Part shown: positions 42,127 to 52,709 of the stretch, piece by piece
Layout of the letters: every line of letters begins with the position of its first letter
How positions within the stretch are numbered: position 1 is the stretch's first letter
NCBI RefSeq assembly: GCF_029369745.1
Contig: NZ_CP120210.1
Span: 1,364,001-1,428,000 of the forward strand
Origin: Amycolatopsis sp. QT-25
Lineage (GTDB): Bacteria > Actinomycetota > Actinomycetes > Mycobacteriales > Pseudonocardiaceae
Length of the DNA: 64,000 nt
Direction of reading: 5' to 3'
The notes under the pieces: generated by a model
Database searches by the model: none
Told to the model about the DNA's origin: nothing
What the model saw: only the letters and a program-made list of their open reading frames with translations
Position numbers and translations under genes: made by a program

Positions 42127-42155
42127 GTCCAACCACCGAAGCCGAGCACTTGGAC
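42127..42155. promoter_or_regulatory. Bbr/StrR-type activator binding site
   Basis: GTCCAA, a 17-bp spacer and TTGGAC match exactly the site reported for the balhimycin activator Bbr (GTCCAA-N17-TTGGAC). It ends 58 bp before the GTG of the StrR-like gene, suggesting autoregulation. Confidence 0.85.
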
Positions 42156-42213
42156 GGTGGGTCCCTTGCCGTATCGCAAACGTCGATCAAACAAGAGATT
42201 CAATGGGGGCTAG

Positions 42214-43179
42214 GTGGATCCGACGAGAGTTGAACTTTCCGCTCTCCCTGTCGTCGAAATCGAGTTGTCCCGGCTGTCCACCGCGTGTTCGCCACGAACG
42301 TCTGGCGAGGATCCGGACCACGTCGAGACACTGCTGTCCGCGGAGTGGGAACTTCCGCCAATTCTCGTTCACCGACCGACGATGCGGGTGGTCGATGGTC
42401 TGCACCGGTTGAAGGCGGCGCGCGTCAGAGGCGATACGAAGATCCGGGCGAGGTTCGTCGACGGCGCCGAATCCGACGCCTTCGTCCTCGCCGTGGAAGC
42501 GAACATCCGGCATGGTCTGCCGCTTTCCCTCGCGGATCGCAAACGTGCGGCCGTCCAGATCATCGGGACGCATCCGCAGTGGTCCGATCGGCGGGTGGCG
42601 TCGGCGACCGGTATCTCCGCCGGCACGGTGGCCGACCTGCGGCGACGCGGAGGCGAAGGCGGAGGGGAGACAAGGGTCGGGCGGGACGGGCGAATCCGTC
42701 CTGTCGACGGTTCGGAACGGCGGAAACTCGCGGCCGAGCTCATCCGCAACGATCCGGGTCTTTCCCTTCGGCAGGTCGCCAAGAAGGTCGGTATCTCGCC
42801 GGAGACGGTCCGGGATGTGCGAGCCCGGCTGGAGCGTGGTGAAAGCCCGACCCCGGACGGGACCAGGAAGTTGCGGGCCAAGCCGCATCCGTTGCGATGG
42901 CCGGAACCCGACTTCGAAAGCACCGTGGACCGGGAACGCCTCGCCGTGCTGGAACGGCTCAAGGCCGATCCGGCGCTCCGGTTGAGCGAGGTGGGCAGGC
43001 TCCTCCTGCGGATGCTGTCCCTGCACTCGATCGACGGGCAGGAGTGGGAGAGAATCCTGCACGGCGTCCCGCCGCATCTGTACGGCGTGATCGCCGGCTT
43101 CGCGAAGGACCACGCCCGGGTCTGGTCGGAGTTCGCGGGCCGCTTGGAGAACCAGGCGACCGACCTCGCCGCGAGATGA
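42214..43179 (+). CDS. StrR/Bbr-family pathway-specific activator (ParB-like)
   Basis: The 321-residue protein matches the StrR family, which includes Bbr of balhimycin and similar activators of glycopeptide clusters. The N-terminal ParB-like part has PPILVHRPTMRVVDGLHRLK (near residue 48) and EANIRHGLPLSLADRKRAAV (near 94). The HTH is SDRRVASATGISAGTVADLR near residue 123, and a second helical segment SLRQVAKKVGISPETVRDVR near 185 resembles another HTH. The GTG at 42214 follows GGGGGC. The Bbr-type site directly upstream supports autoregulation, and it should turn on the NRPS and tailoring genes. It is followed by a compact hairpin, which separates it from pdh. Confidence 0.95.
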   Translation: MDPTRVELSALPVVEIELSRLSTACSPRTSGEDPDHVETLLSAEWELPPILVHRPTMRVVDGLHRLKAARVRGDTKIRARFVDGAESDAFVLAVEANIRHGLPLSLADRKRAAVQIIGTHPQWSDRRVASATGISAGTVADLRRRGGEGGGETRVGRDGRIRPVDGSERRKLAAELIRNDPGLSLRQVAKKVGISPETVRDVRARLERGESPTPDGTRKLRAKPHPLRWPEPDFESTVDRERLAVLERLKADPALRLSEVGRLLLRMLSLHSIDGQEWERILHGVPPHLYGVIAGFAKDHARVWSEFAGRLENQATDLAAR

Positions 43180-43182
43180 CTC

Positions 43183-43216
43183 CGTGAAGGCCTCCTCATC
43201 GAGGAGGTCTTCACGG
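43183..43216 (+). terminator. Compact GTGAAGG-type hairpin between the activator and pdh
   Basis: CGTGAAGGCCTCCTC and GAGGAGGTCTTCACGG pair, with one G-T pair, around a minimal AT loop, four bases after the activator stop. It looks like a reduced copy of the palindrome family and probably ends the activator transcript. Confidence 0.65.
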
Positions 43217-43237
43217 TGCACCGCTCAAGGAGCAGAG

Positions 43238-44314
43238 GTGACCGTGCAAAAGGCACTCGTCGTCGGCACCGGACTGATCGGCACCTCGGTCGCGCTGGCC
43301 CTTCGTGAGAAGGGGGTGGCGATCCACCTGTCCGACGCCGACGTGCATGCCGTCCGGCTCGCGGAAGAGCTGGGCGCCGGCCGGCAATGGACCGGCGAGG
43401 AAGTGGACCTGGCGGTGATCGCCGTGCCGCCACACCTGGTGGGGGACCGGCTGGCCGAGCTCCAGAAGCAGGGCTCCGCGCGGGCTTACACCGACGTGGC
43501 CAGTGTCAAGGCCGGTCCGATCGCCGACGCGGAGCGGCTCGGCTGCGACTTGACCTCCTATGTTCCAGGGCATCCGCTCGCCGGCCGGGAACGGTCCGGC
43601 CCGGCCGCGGCCCGCGCCGATCTGTTCCTCGGCCGTCCTTGGGCGCTTTGTCCCCGTCCGGAAACGGATGCGGGCGCGGTGCGGCGGGTGCGGGAACTGG
43701 TGTCGCTGTGCGGTGCGGAGGCCGTCATCGTGGGCGCGGGTGACCACGACGCGGCGGTGGCGCTGGTGTCGCACGCCCCGCACGTGGCGGCGTCGGCGGT
43801 CGCGGCGAGGCTGGCCGGCGGTGACGACGTCGCGCTGAGCCTGGCGGGGCAGGGCCTGCGGGACGTGACGCGGATCGCCGCCGGCGATCCCGGGCTGTGG
43901 CGGAGAATCCTTTCCGGGAACGCGTTTCCGGTCGCCGAAGTGCTCGACCGGATCGCGGCGGATCTCGCCGCGACGGCCTCGGCGCTGCGGTCGGGCGATC
44001 TCGACGACGTGACGGAGCTGCTGCGGCGTGGTGTGGAGGGACACGGCCGGATCCCCGGCAAACACGGCGGGCCGGTCCGCGATTTCGCGGTGGTCCAGGT
44101 GGTGCTGCGGGACAGGCCGGGAGAACTGGCCCGGTTGTTCAACGCCGCGGAGCTGGCGGAGGTCAACATCGAGGACGTCCGGTTGGAGCACTCGACGGGG
44201 TTGCCGGTCGGGGTCGCCGAGGTTTCCGTTCGCCAGGAAGACACCGGAAGACTCGCCGAGGCTCTCCGGTTCCATGGCTGGCATGTGCCGCCCGTTCCCG
44301 GCGGATGCCGCTGA
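43238..44314 (+). CDS. pdh: Prephenate dehydrogenase
   Basis: The 358-residue enzyme converts prephenate to 4-hydroxyphenylpyruvate, the precursor of 4-hydroxyphenylglycine and tyrosine in glycopeptides. The NAD-binding motif ALVVGTGLIGTSVALALREK is at the start, the catalytic His and Gly of SYVPGHPLAGRERSGPAA near residue 105, and a C-terminal ACT-like domain (VQVVLRDRPGELARLFNAAE near 288). A start at the GTG at 43238, five bases after AAGGAG, is preferred; the GTG at 43244 is also possible. A dedicated pdh copy is usual in glycopeptide clusters. About 185 bp without a gene follow, then the exporter gene. Confidence 0.95.
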   Translation: MTVQKALVVGTGLIGTSVALALREKGVAIHLSDADVHAVRLAEELGAGRQWTGEEVDLAVIAVPPHLVGDRLAELQKQGSARAYTDVASVKAGPIADAERLGCDLTSYVPGHPLAGRERSGPAAARADLFLGRPWALCPRPETDAGAVRRVRELVSLCGAEAVIVGAGDHDAAVALVSHAPHVAASAVAARLAGGDDVALSLAGQGLRDVTRIAAGDPGLWRRILSGNAFPVAEVLDRIAADLAATASALRSGDLDDVTELLRRGVEGHGRIPGKHGGPVRDFAVVQVVLRDRPGELARLFNAAELAEVNIEDVRLEHSTGLPVGVAEVSVRQEDTGRLAEALRFHGWHVPPVPGGCR

Positions 44315-44499
44315 TCCGACGGCGGGCGGCCGCCTGAGTGTCGCTTGTGGACAGTGAAAGCCCGCTCGACGGGGATGTTCGTCGATCCCGTGGCAGGTGA
44401 ACCGAACCCTCCCAAGTGTTCGCTTCGGCCCACTCGTGGACATCGACCCGATTCAGCACGATTGAGATCGCCGACCTGTTCTTCGAGAGGGGTGCCCGC

Positions 44500-46440
44500 A
44501 TGGACGCAGTGCTGAACTACGGGGGGGTGAGGAAGAGCGATGACGATCCCGATCCCTGGGAGACCAAGGTTCGTCCCGGGACGGTGCGCCGGGTGCTCAC
44601 CTACTTCCGCCCGCACATCGGCATGGTCACGCTTTTCGTCCTCGTCGCGGCACTGGAGTCGCTCGTCATCGTCGCGACCCCGTTGCTGCTGAGGGAACTG
44701 GTCGACGTCGGCATCGTCGGAAACGATCCGGGAACCGTGCTCCTGATGTCCTGCCTGGCCGCCGTGCTCGCGGTGCTGGGCGCGGCGCTGGCACTGGTGT
44801 CGGCCTACATTTCCGGCCGGATCGGGGAAGGGGTCAGCTACGACCTCCGGGTGCAGGCGCTCGATCACGTCCGGCGGCTGCCGATCGCGTTCTTCACCCG
44901 CACCCAGACCGGGGTACTGGTCGGCCGGTTGCACACGGACCTGATCATGGCACAGCAGCATTTCGGCGGGCTGCTGATCGCGGCGACCAGTGCGCTCACC
45001 GTCATCGTGGTGCTGGCCGAACTGATCTATCTGTCGTGGCTCGTCGCCGTCGTCGTACTGGTGCTGGTGCCGCTGTTCCTCCTGCCCTGGATCCGGGTGG
45101 GCCGGGCGATCCAGCGGCGCGCCGGGCGGCTGATGGAAGCCAACGACGGCCTCGGTGGGCTTCTCCACGAGCGATTCAACGTCCAGGGCGCGATGCTCTC
45201 GAAACTCTTCGGCCGCCCGGACGAGGAGATCGCCGAGTACCGGAAGCGGGCCGGGCGGATCCGCAAGATCGGCGTGAGCCTTTCCGTCTACGGCCGGATG
45301 GCCTTCGTGATGATGTCCCTGGTGGCCTCGCTCGCCACGGCGCTCGTCTACGGGATCGGTGGCGAACTCGTACTCGCCGGGGCCTTCCAGCTCGGGACGC
45401 TGGTCGCCATCGCGACCCTGCTCTCGCGGCTGTTCGGGCCGATCACCCAGTTGTCGGGGATGCAGGAGACCGCGCAGACCGTCGTGGTGAGTTTTTCCCG
45501 GATCTTCGAGCTGCTCGACCTGAAGCCGCTGATCGAGGAACGCGAAGACGCGGTCGGGCTCGAGAAGGGCGTGGCACCGGACATCGAGTTCCGGAACGTG
45601 GCGTTCCGGTACCCCACCGCGGACGAGGTCTCGCTGGCGTCGCTGGAGCATCTGCGGGCCGACCGGGGACGCGGGGAGATACCGCCGGACGTCCTGCGCG
45701 ACGTGAGCTTCCACGTGCCCGCCGGCACCCTCACCGCGCTCGTCGGTCCGTCCGGCGCGGGGAAGAGCACCATCACCCACCTGGTCTCCCGGCTGTACGA
45801 CCCGACCTCCGGCAGCATTCGCGCCGGTGGACAGGATCTGCGGGATCTCACCTTCGATTCGCTGCGCGAAACGGTCGGTGTGGTCAGCCAGGACGCCTAC
45901 CTCTTCCACAACACGATCCGGGAGAACCTGCTCTACGCCCGCCCGACGGCCACCGAGGACGAGCTGATCGAGGCCTGCCGGGGAGCCCAGATCTGGGAGC
46001 TCATCGACTCCCTTCCCCAGGGGCTGGACACCGTCTCGGGCGATCGCGGCTACCGCATGTCGGGCGGGGAGAAGCAACGACTGGCCATCGCCCGGCTGCT
46101 GCTGAAGGCGCCGACGGTCGTCGTACTCGACGAAGCCACCGCACATCTGGACTCCGAGTCGGAGGCCGCCGTGCAAGCGGCGCTCAAGACCGCCCTGCGC
46201 GACCGGACCTCACTGGTGATCGCCCACCGGTTGTCCACGATCCGGGAGGCCGACCAGATCCTCGTGATCGACGGCGGCGGGGTCCGGGAGCGCGGAACGC
46301 ACGAGGAGTTGCTGGCCGCGGGCGGTCTTTACGCGGACCTCTATCGCACACAGTTCGCCAAGCCGGAAAGCAACGGCGTCAAACGCGGCGGCAACGGGGC
46401 GGCGCCGGCGCATCAGGTGGTTCTTGAAGGAGAACGATGA
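44500..46440 (+). CDS. Glycopeptide-cluster ABC exporter, fused TMD-NBD
   Basis: The 646-residue half-transporter has an exporter-type membrane domain with six helices (about residues 30-340) and a C-terminal nucleotide-binding domain. Walker A is [20 protein letters not shown] near residue 412, the Q-loop [18 protein letters not shown] near 458, the signature [18 protein letters not shown] near 522, Walker [19 protein letters not shown] near 542 and the H-loop [18 protein letters not shown] near 572. Homologous genes next to the NRPS export the mature antibiotic or precursor in glycopeptide producers. The start at 44500 follows GAGAGGGG. The stop overlaps the first NRPS start by 4 bp, so the two are translated together. 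Confidence 0.95.
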   Translation: MDAVLNYGGVRKSDDDPDPWETKVRPGTVRRVLTYFRPHIGMVTLFVLVAALESLVIVATPLLLRELVDVGIVGNDPGTVLLMSCLAAVLAVLGAALALVSAYISGRIGEGVSYDLRVQALDHVRRLPIAFFTRTQTGVLVGRLHTDLIMAQQHFGGLLIAATSALTVIVVLAELIYLSWLVAVVVLVLVPLFLLPWIRVGRAIQRRAGRLMEANDGLGGLLHERFNVQGAMLSKLFGRPDEEIAEYRKRAGRIRKIGVSLSVYGRMAFVMMSLVASLATALVYGIGGELVLAGAFQLGTLVAIATLLSRLFGPITQLSGMQETAQTVVVSFSRIFELLDLKPLIEEREDAVGLEKGVAPDIEFRNVAFRYPTADEVSLASLEHLRADRGRGEIPPDVLRDVSFHVPAGTLTALVGPSGAGKSTITHLVSRLYDPTSGSIRAGGQDLRDLTFDSLRETVGVVSQDAYLFHNTIRENLLYARPTATEDELIEACRGAQIWELIDSLPQGLDTVSGDRGYRMSGGEKQRLAIARLLLKAPTVVVLDEATAHLDSESEAAVQAALKTALRDRTSLVIAHRLSTIREADQILVIDGGGVRERGTHEELLAAGGLYADLYRTQFAKPESNGVKRGGNGAAPAHQVVLEGER

Positions 46441-49400
46441 GTCCCGCAGCGCAGGCCACCACGACCGTGCCGGAGCTGTTCGCCCGCCGCGTGCACCGGA
46501 CACCCGACGCGGTGGCCGTGGTCGACGGTGACCGGGTGCTGACCTATCGGCGGCTCGACGCACTCGCGGACCGGCTGGCCGGGCGGTTGACCGGCCGGGG
46601 TGTGCGCCGCGGCGGCCGGGTCGCGGTCATGCTGGACCGCTCGGCGGAGCTGCTGGTGGCGCTGCTCGCCGTCTGGAAGGCAGGGGCGGCGTACGTACCG
46701 GTGGACGCCGCCTACCCCGCGCCGCGAGTGGCCTTCATGGTGGCGGACTCGGGCGTGTCCTTGATGGTGTGCTCGGCCGCGACGCGCGACAGCGTGCCGG
46801 AGGGGATCGAGGCGATCGAGCCGGACGTCGCGACGGACGGTGACGAGCGCGGAGCGTCGGCGGTCTCGGTGGGGCCGAGGGACCTGGCGTACGTGATGTA
46901 CACGTCCGGTTCGACGGGCACACCGAAAGGCGTGGCCGTCCCGCACGGCGGCGTCGCGGAGCTGGTCGGCGAGCCCGGATGGGCCGTGGAACCCGGGGAC
47001 GCGATCCTCATGCACGCGCCGCATTCCTTCGACGCGTCGCTGTTCGAGATCTGGGTGCCGCTGGTGTCGGGTGCCAGGGTGGTGATCGCCGGACCGGGGG
47101 CGGTGGATGCCCGGCGCCTCCGGGAGGCGGTCGCGGCCGGGGTGACGCGGGCACATCTGACCGCGGGCAGTTTCCGTGCGGTGGCCGAGGAATCGCCGGA
47201 ATCGTTCGCGGGGCTGGCCGAGGTGCTGACCGGCGGCGACCTGGTACCCGCGCACGCGGTGGAGCGGGTGCGGGAGGTGAACCCCCGGACGCGGATCCGG
47301 CATCTGTACGGCCCGACGGAGACGACGCTCTGCGCGACCTGGCATCTGCTCGCGCCGGGCGACACGCTGGGGGCGGTGCTGCCGATCGGCCGTCCGCTCA
47401 CGGGCCGGCAGGTCTCCGTGCTCGACGCGGGGCTGCGTCCCGTGGCGCCGGGGGTGATCGGCGACGTGTACCTCGCCGGTTCCGGTCTGGCGGACGGTTA
47501 CCTGGACCGGGCCGGGCTGACGGCGGAGCGGTTCGTGGCGGATCCGTCCGCGTCCGGGCGGAGGATGTACCGGACCGGGGACCTCGCCCAGTGGACCGCC
47601 GACGGCGAGTTGCTGTTCGCGGGCCGGGCGGACGACCAGGTGAAGATCCGCGGGTTCCGGATCGAACCCGGCGAGATCGAGGCCGCGTTGACCGCCCAGC
47701 CGGACGTCCACGAGGCCGTGGTGGTCGCGATCGACGGGAAGCTGATCGGCTACGTGGTGGCGGACGCGGAACCCGCCCTCGTCCGCGAGCGTCTCGGTGC
47801 GGTGCTGCCGGAGTACCTGGTCCCGGCCGCCGTGCTGTCCCTGGACGCGCTGCCGCTGACCGGCAACGGCAAGGTCGACCGCGCGGCGTTGCCGTCGCCC
47901 GACTTCACGGCGAAGACCGCCGCCCGCGAACCCGCCACCGAGCTGGAGCGGATCCTCTGTGGACTGTTCGCGGAGGTGCTCGGCCTCGGCCGAGCCGGTG
48001 TCGACGACGGCTTCCTCCAATCGGGCGGGGATTCGATCATCGCGATGCGCCTGGCGGCACGGGCGGCGAAAGCCGGACTGTCCTTGACACTCGCCGAAAT
48101 CTTCGAGCACGAGACCCCGGCCCGGCTGGCGGTCGCCGCGGCGCGGGCGGTACCGGTCGAGCGGCCAGCCGCCCGCCCGCTGATCGTGCTCAGCGCGGAA
48201 GACGAGGCCGAGCTGGCGCTCGCCGCACCGGAGGCCGAGGAGATCTGGCCGCTGGCACCGCTCCAGGCGGGACTGCTCTTCCAGTCGACCCTGGACGACC
48301 AGGGGCCCGACAGCCGGCAGGGGCCGGACATCTATCAGGCTCAATGGATCCTGGAGCTGACCGGGCAGTTGGACGTGGCCCGGTTAAGAGCCGCATGGGA
48401 GGCGGTTTTCGCCCGGCAGTCCGCGCTTCGGCTGAGTTTTCACCGGCTCGCGTCGGGGAAGACGGTGCAGGCCGTCGCCAAGCACGTCACCTTGCCGTGG
48501 CGGGAAGTGGATCTGACGGGCGCGGACGACGCCGACGCGGCCGTCGAAGCCCTGGTGCGGCAGGAACAAGGGAAGCGGTTCGACCTCGCCAAGGCACCGT
48601 TGTTCCGGCTCGTGCTGGCCCGGCTGGCCGAGGACCGGCACCGCCTGGTGGTGGTCAGCCACCACATCCTGACCGACGGCTGGTCGGTGGCGGTCGTCCT
48701 CAACGAGGTGTCCGAGGCCTACACGGCAGGCGGGCGGCTGCCGGAGCGGACGGGTGTCGCGTCCTACCGGGACTACCTGGCCTGGCTCGACCGGCAGGAC
48801 AAGGACGCGGCACGCGCGGCGTGGCGGGCCGAACTGTCCGGCATCGACGTGCCCGCGCTGATCGCCAAGACGGACTCCGGTACGGACTACGACTACCGCG
48901 TCGTCCACCTCCCGCCGGAGCTGCACTCCAGGCTGGTCGAGTTCTCGCGCGACCACGGGCTGACGCTGAACACCGTGGTACAGGGCGCCTGGGCGATGGT
49001 GCTGGCCCGGCTGGTACGGCGGACCGACGTGGTGTTCGGCACCACGGTCGCCGCCCGGCCCGCGGAACTCGCCGGGGTGGAGTCGATGCCGGGGCTCATG
49101 ATGAACACGGTGCCGATCCGGGTGCCACTGGACGGTGGGCGAACGGTCTTGGACCTGCTCACCGCCCTGCAGGACCGGCAGGTGGCCCTGATGCCGCATC
49201 AGCACCTGGGGCTGCCGGAGATCCAGAAGGCGGCCGGGCCGGGTGCGTCCTTCGACACGCTGCTGGTGTTCGAGAACTACCCGAGGGATTTCGCCGACCA
49301 GTTCACCTACCTGGGCACGATCGAAGGAACCCATTACCCGCTGACCATCGGGATCATTCCCGGTGAAGGGTTCAAGATCCAGCTCGCCTACTGGCCCGCG

Positions 49401-52400
49401 CAAATCGATCAGGCGGTCGCCGACTCGGTGCTCGCGTGGTTCGCCGGTGCGCTGCGGGCGATGGTCGACGATCCGGGCGGACTCCTCGGCCGGGTGGAGA
49501 TCGTCGGAAACCCGGTGCTGGAGTGGGAACCCGCGGTGACGGCCGGGGAACCGCTGCCCGTGCTGATCGGCAGGATGGCGGCGGAGCGACCGGACGCGGT
49601 GGCCGTCGCCGACGGTGAAGGCGAGCTGTCCTACGCGCAACTGTGGGAGCGGGCGTCGAAGCTCGCGGCCGTCCTGCGTGCCCGCGGCGTCGGGCGGGAG
49701 CGCCGCGTCGGGCTGGTCGTCGGCCGGTCCTCGTGGTGGCTGACCGGGATGCTGGGGGTGGCACTGGCGGGCGGCGTGTTCGTCCCGGTGGATCCCGCGT
49801 ACCCGGCCGACCGGGTGCGGTTCATCTTCGGGAGCGCGGACCCGATGCTGGTGGTGTGCCAGAGAGGAACGCGGGAGGCGGTGCCGCCGGAGTTCGCGGA
49901 CCGGCTGGTCGTGCTGGACGAGGTCGACCTGACCGCGGCCCCGGGCGCGGACCTGCCGCGCCTGGACCCGCGTGACGCGGCGTATGTGATCTACACGTCG
50001 GGTTCGACCGGTACGCCGAAGGGTGTCGTCGTCACCTACTCCGGCCTGGGCAATCTGGCGATGGCGCATATCGAACGGCTCGCCGTGTCACCGTCGTCCC
50101 GTGTCCTGCAGTTCGCGGCGCTGGGCTTCGACACCATCGTGTCCGAGGTGATGATGGCGTTGCTGGCGGGGGCGACGCTGGTGATGCCGCCGGACGAGGA
50201 TCTGCCGCCGCACGCTTCGCTGATCGACGCGCTGGAACGCTGGGACATCACGCACGTGAAGGCGCCACCGTCCGTGCTGGCCACTGTGGACAGTCTGCCG
50301 GACCGGCTGGAAACCGTCACCGCGGCGGGAGAACTCTGTCCGCCGGGACTGGTGGACCGCCTGTCGCCCGGACGGCGGATGATCAACGCCTACGGGCCGA
50401 CCGAGACCACGATCTGCGCGACGGTGAGCATGCCGTTGTCGCCGGAAGGCGACGTGATCCCGTTCGGGAAGCCGATCGCGGGGGTGCGCGGCTATCTGCT
50501 CGACTCGTTCCTGCGTCCGTTGCCGCACGGGATCACGGGTGAGCTGTATCTGGCGGGCGTCGGGGTGGCCCGCGGCTATCTGGGGCGTCCGGCGCTGACG
50601 GCCGAGCGGTTCGTCGCCGATCCCTTCGTCCCCGGTGAGCGGATGTACCGCACCGGTGATCTGGCGTACTGGACCGAGGACGGCGAACTGGTCTCCGCCG
50701 GACGGGCCGACGACCAGGTCAAGATCCGCGGCTTCCGGGTCGAACCCCGTGAGATCGAGTTCGCCTTGTCCGGCCGCGCCGAGGTCGCCCAGGCCACGGT
50801 GACCGTCCGCGACGGCCGCCTGGTGGCGTACGTGGCGCCGGGTGACGTCGATCCGGAAGCGCTGCGGAAGGAACTCGCGGCCCGGATGCCGGCGTACATG
50901 GTGCCCGCGGCGGTGATGGCGCTGGACGCCCTGCCGCTGACGCCGCACGGGAAGATCGACCGGAAGGCGTTGCCGGAACCGGACTTCTCCTCGAAGACGG
51001 CCGGGCGGGAGCCCGCGACCGAGGCCGAGCGGATCCTGTGCGAGGTGTTCGCCGAGGTGCTCGGGCTGGCACACGTCGGCGTCGAGGACGGTTTCTTCGA
51101 ACTGGGCGGGGATTCGATCTCGTCGATGCAGGTCGCTTCCCGCGCGCGCCGCGACGGTCTTTCGCTGACCCCGCGGCAGGTGTTCGACCACCGGACCCCT
51201 GAACGGCTCGCGCAGCTCGTGGCGGAAACCGCTGTGCCGCATCAGGATCGGTCCGCGATCGCGGACGGTGTGGGTGAGGTCGCGCTGACCCCGGTGATGC
51301 GGATGTTCGGCGACGGTGTCACGAAAGCCGGGTTCGCGCAGTGGGTCGTGGTCGGTGCGCCCCCGGAACTGGGGGAGCAGACACTGGCCACCGGGCTGGC
51401 GGCGGTGCTGGACACGCACGACATGCTGCGGGCGCGGTTCGTCGACGGCGACGGCGGCGGGCGGCTGGTGGTCGGCGAGCGCGGGTCGGTGGCCGCGACG
51501 GGAATCGTCACCCGCGTGCAGGCCGAGGTCGGCTCGCTCGCCGAAGCCACCGAGGCCGCGGCGCGGGAAGCCGTCGGACGGCTGGAGCCCTTCGCGGGGG
51601 TGATGGTCCAGGCGGTGTGGGTGGACGCCGGGCCGGATCAGGCGGGCCGGGTGGTCGTGGTGGCACACCACCTCGTCGTCGACGGGGTTTCGTGGCGAAT
51701 TCTGACGTCCGATCTGCGGTCGGCCTGCGAGGCGGCGGCCGCGGGACGGGAGCCGGCACTGGAGCCGGTGGGCGTGTCGTTCCGCCGGTGGACGGCGCTG
51801 CTCGAGGAGTGGGCCGTCTCTGCCGAGCGGGTCGCGGAACTGCCCGCCTGGAAGCGGATTCTCGGTCAAGCGGGGTCACCAGGGCCCGCCCCGGCCGGGG
51901 CGGTGCGTTCGCGGTCGTGGACGGTGCCGCCCGCCGAAACGCCGGTGCTGGTGGGCCGGGCTCCGGCGGTGTTCCACTGCGGCGTGCACGAGGTGCTGCT
52001 GACCGGGCTGGCGGGAGCGGTGGCCCGGTGGCGCGGTGAGGACACGGTGCTGGTGGACGTGGAGAGTCATGGCCGCCATCCCGCCGAGGGGATGGACCTG
52101 TCCCGGACGGTGGGCTGGTTCACCAGTACGCATCCGGTACGGCTGGAGGTGGCCGGGATCGATCTCGCCGAGGTGGTCGCCGGTGGTCCGGCGGCGGGCG
52201 CGTTGCTGAAGGCGGTCAAGGAGCAGTCGCGGGCGGTACCCGGCGACGGGCTCGGCCACGGGATGCTGAGGTACCTCAACGGCGAGACGGAACCGGTGCT
52301 CGCGGCACTGCCGTCGGCGCGGATCGGCTTCAACTACCTGGGCCGCTTCGTCGCCGGTGAGGCGGAGGACGTGCGGGCGTGGCACTTGGCCGGCGAGATC

Positions 52401-52709
52401 GGCGGTTCGCTGGATCCGGACATGCGGTTGCCGCACGGTCTCGATGTCAACGCCATCGTCCAGGATCTGCCTGCCGGTCCGGAACTGACGCTCATGGTGG
52501 AGTGGTCGGGTGACCTGTTCGAGGACGCCGAGATCGACCGGCTGGTCCGCGAACTGCTGGACACGCTGTCCGGGCTGGCCCGGCAGGCGGAGGACCCCGC
52601 CGCCGGTGGGCACACCGCCTCCGATTTCGGTCTTCTGCAGCTCGACCAGGACGAGATCGAGAACTTCGAAGCGCTAGCGGCGGAACTCAGCGAGGGGCGG
52701 ACATCGTGA
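46437..52709 (+). CDS. Glycopeptide NRPS, modules 1-2 (A-T-C-A-T-E)
   Basis: The 2,090-residue protein starts at an ATG overlapping the exporter stop. Domains: A1 (about 1-485; [11 protein letters not shown] near 155), T1 (near 500-565; [10 protein letters not shown]), C2 (about 600-1040; [10 protein letters not shown] near 740), A2 (about 1045-1515; [11 protein letters not shown] near 1185), T2 (near 1530-1590; [11 protein letters not shown]), E2 (about 1605-2040; [14 protein letters not shown] near 1742). By eye, A1 pocket residues are D-A-F-H-L-G-L-L-C (Hpg) and A2 D-T-S-K-T-A-A-I-C (Tyr/beta-hydroxy-Tyr; position 299 is uncertain). There is no C domain before A1 and no E domain after T1. 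The acidic tail [16 protein letters not shown] ends the chain and is probably a docking segment. Confidence 0.96.
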   Translation: MSPAAQATTTVPELFARRVHRTPDAVAVVDGDRVLTYRRLDALADRLAGRLTGRGVRRGGRVAVMLDRSAELLVALLAVWKAGAAYVPVDAAYPAPRVAFMVADSGVSLMVCSAATRDSVPEGIEAIEPDVATDGDERGASAVSVGPRDLAYVMYTSGSTGTPKGVAVPHGGVAELVGEPGWAVEPGDAILMHAPHSFDASLFEIWVPLVSGARVVIAGPGAVDARRLREAVAAGVTRAHLTAGSFRAVAEESPESFAGLAEVLTGGDLVPAHAVERVREVNPRTRIRHLYGPTETTLCATWHLLAPGDTLGAVLPIGRPLTGRQVSVLDAGLRPVAPGVIGDVYLAGSGLADGYLDRAGLTAERFVADPSASGRRMYRTGDLAQWTADGELLFAGRADDQVKIRGFRIEPGEIEAALTAQPDVHEAVVVAIDGKLIGYVVADAEPALVRERLGAVLPEYLVPAAVLSLDALPLTGNGKVDRAALPSPDFTAKTAAREPATELERILCGLFAEVLGLGRAGVDDGFLQSGGDSIIAMRLAARAAKAGLSLTLAEIFEHETPARLAVAAARAVPVERPAARPLIVLSAEDEAELALAAPEAEEIWPLAPLQAGLLFQSTLDDQGPDSRQGPDIYQAQWILELTGQLDVARLRAAWEAVFARQSALRLSFHRLASGKTVQAVAKHVTLPWREVDLTGADDADAAVEALVRQEQGKRFDLAKAPLFRLVLARLAEDRHRLVVVSHHILTDGWSVAVVLNEVSEAYTAGGRLPERTGVASYRDYLAWLDRQDKDAARAAWRAELSGIDVPALIAKTDSGTDYDYRVVHLPPELHSRLVEFSRDHGLTLNTVVQGAWAMVLARLVRRTDVVFGTTVAARPAELAGVESMPGLMMNTVPIRVPLDGGRTVLDLLTALQDRQVALMPHQHLGLPEIQKAAGPGASFDTLLVFENYPRDFADQFTYLGTIEGTHYPLTIGIIPGEGFKIQLAYWPAQIDQAVADSVLAWFAGALRAMVDDPGGLLGRVEIVGNPVLEWEPAVTAGEPLPVLIGRMAAERPDAVAVADGEGELSYAQLWERASKLAAVLRARGVGRERRVGLVVGRSSWWLTGMLGVALAGGVFVPVDPAYPADRVRFIFGSADPMLVVCQRGTREAVPPEFADRLVVLDEVDLTAAPGADLPRLDPRDAAYVIYTSGSTGTPKGVVVTYSGLGNLAMAHIERLAVSPSSRVLQFAALGFDTIVSEVMMALLAGATLVMPPDEDLPPHASLIDALERWDITHVKAPPSVLATVDSLPDRLETVTAAGELCPPGLVDRLSPGRRMINAYGPTETTICATVSMPLSPEGDVIPFGKPIAGVRGYLLDSFLRPLPHGITGELYLAGVGVARGYLGRPALTAERFVADPFVPGERMYRTGDLAYWTEDGELVSAGRADDQVKIRGFRVEPREIEFALSGRAEVAQATVTVRDGRLVAYVAPGDVDPEALRKELAARMPAYMVPAAVMALDALPLTPHGKIDRKALPEPDFSSKTAGREPATEAERILCEVFAEVLGLAHVGVEDGFFELGGDSISSMQVASRARRDGLSLTPRQVFDHRTPERLAQLVAETAVPHQDRSAIADGVGEVALTPVMRMFGDGVTKAGFAQWVVVGAPPELGEQTLATGLAAVLDTHDMLRARFVDGDGGGRLVVGERGSVAATGIVTRVQAEVGSLAEATEAAAREAVGRLEPFAGVMVQAVWVDAGPDQAGRVVVVAHHLVVDGVSWRILTSDLRSACEAAAAGREPALEPVGVSFRRWTALLEEWAVSAERVAELPAWKRILGQAGSPGPAPAGAVRSRSWTVPPAETPVLVGRAPAVFHCGVHEVLLTGLAGAVARWRGEDTVLVDVESHGRHPAEGMDLSRTVGWFTSTHPVRLEVAGIDLAEVVAGGPAAGALLKAVKEQSRAVPGDGLGHGMLRYLNGETEPVLAALPSARIGFNYLGRFVAGEAEDVRAWHLAGEIGGSLDPDMRLPHGLDVNAIVQDLPAGPELTLMVEWSGDLFEDAEIDRLVRELLDTLSGLARQAEDPAAGGHTASDFGLLQLDQDEIENFEALAAELSEGRTS

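Noticed and set aside
44315..44499. A second Bbr-type site before the exporter gene
   Set aside because: GTGGAC half-sites occur (near 44347 and 44436), but no GTCCAA-like partner lies 17 bp upstream, so I do not call a site.
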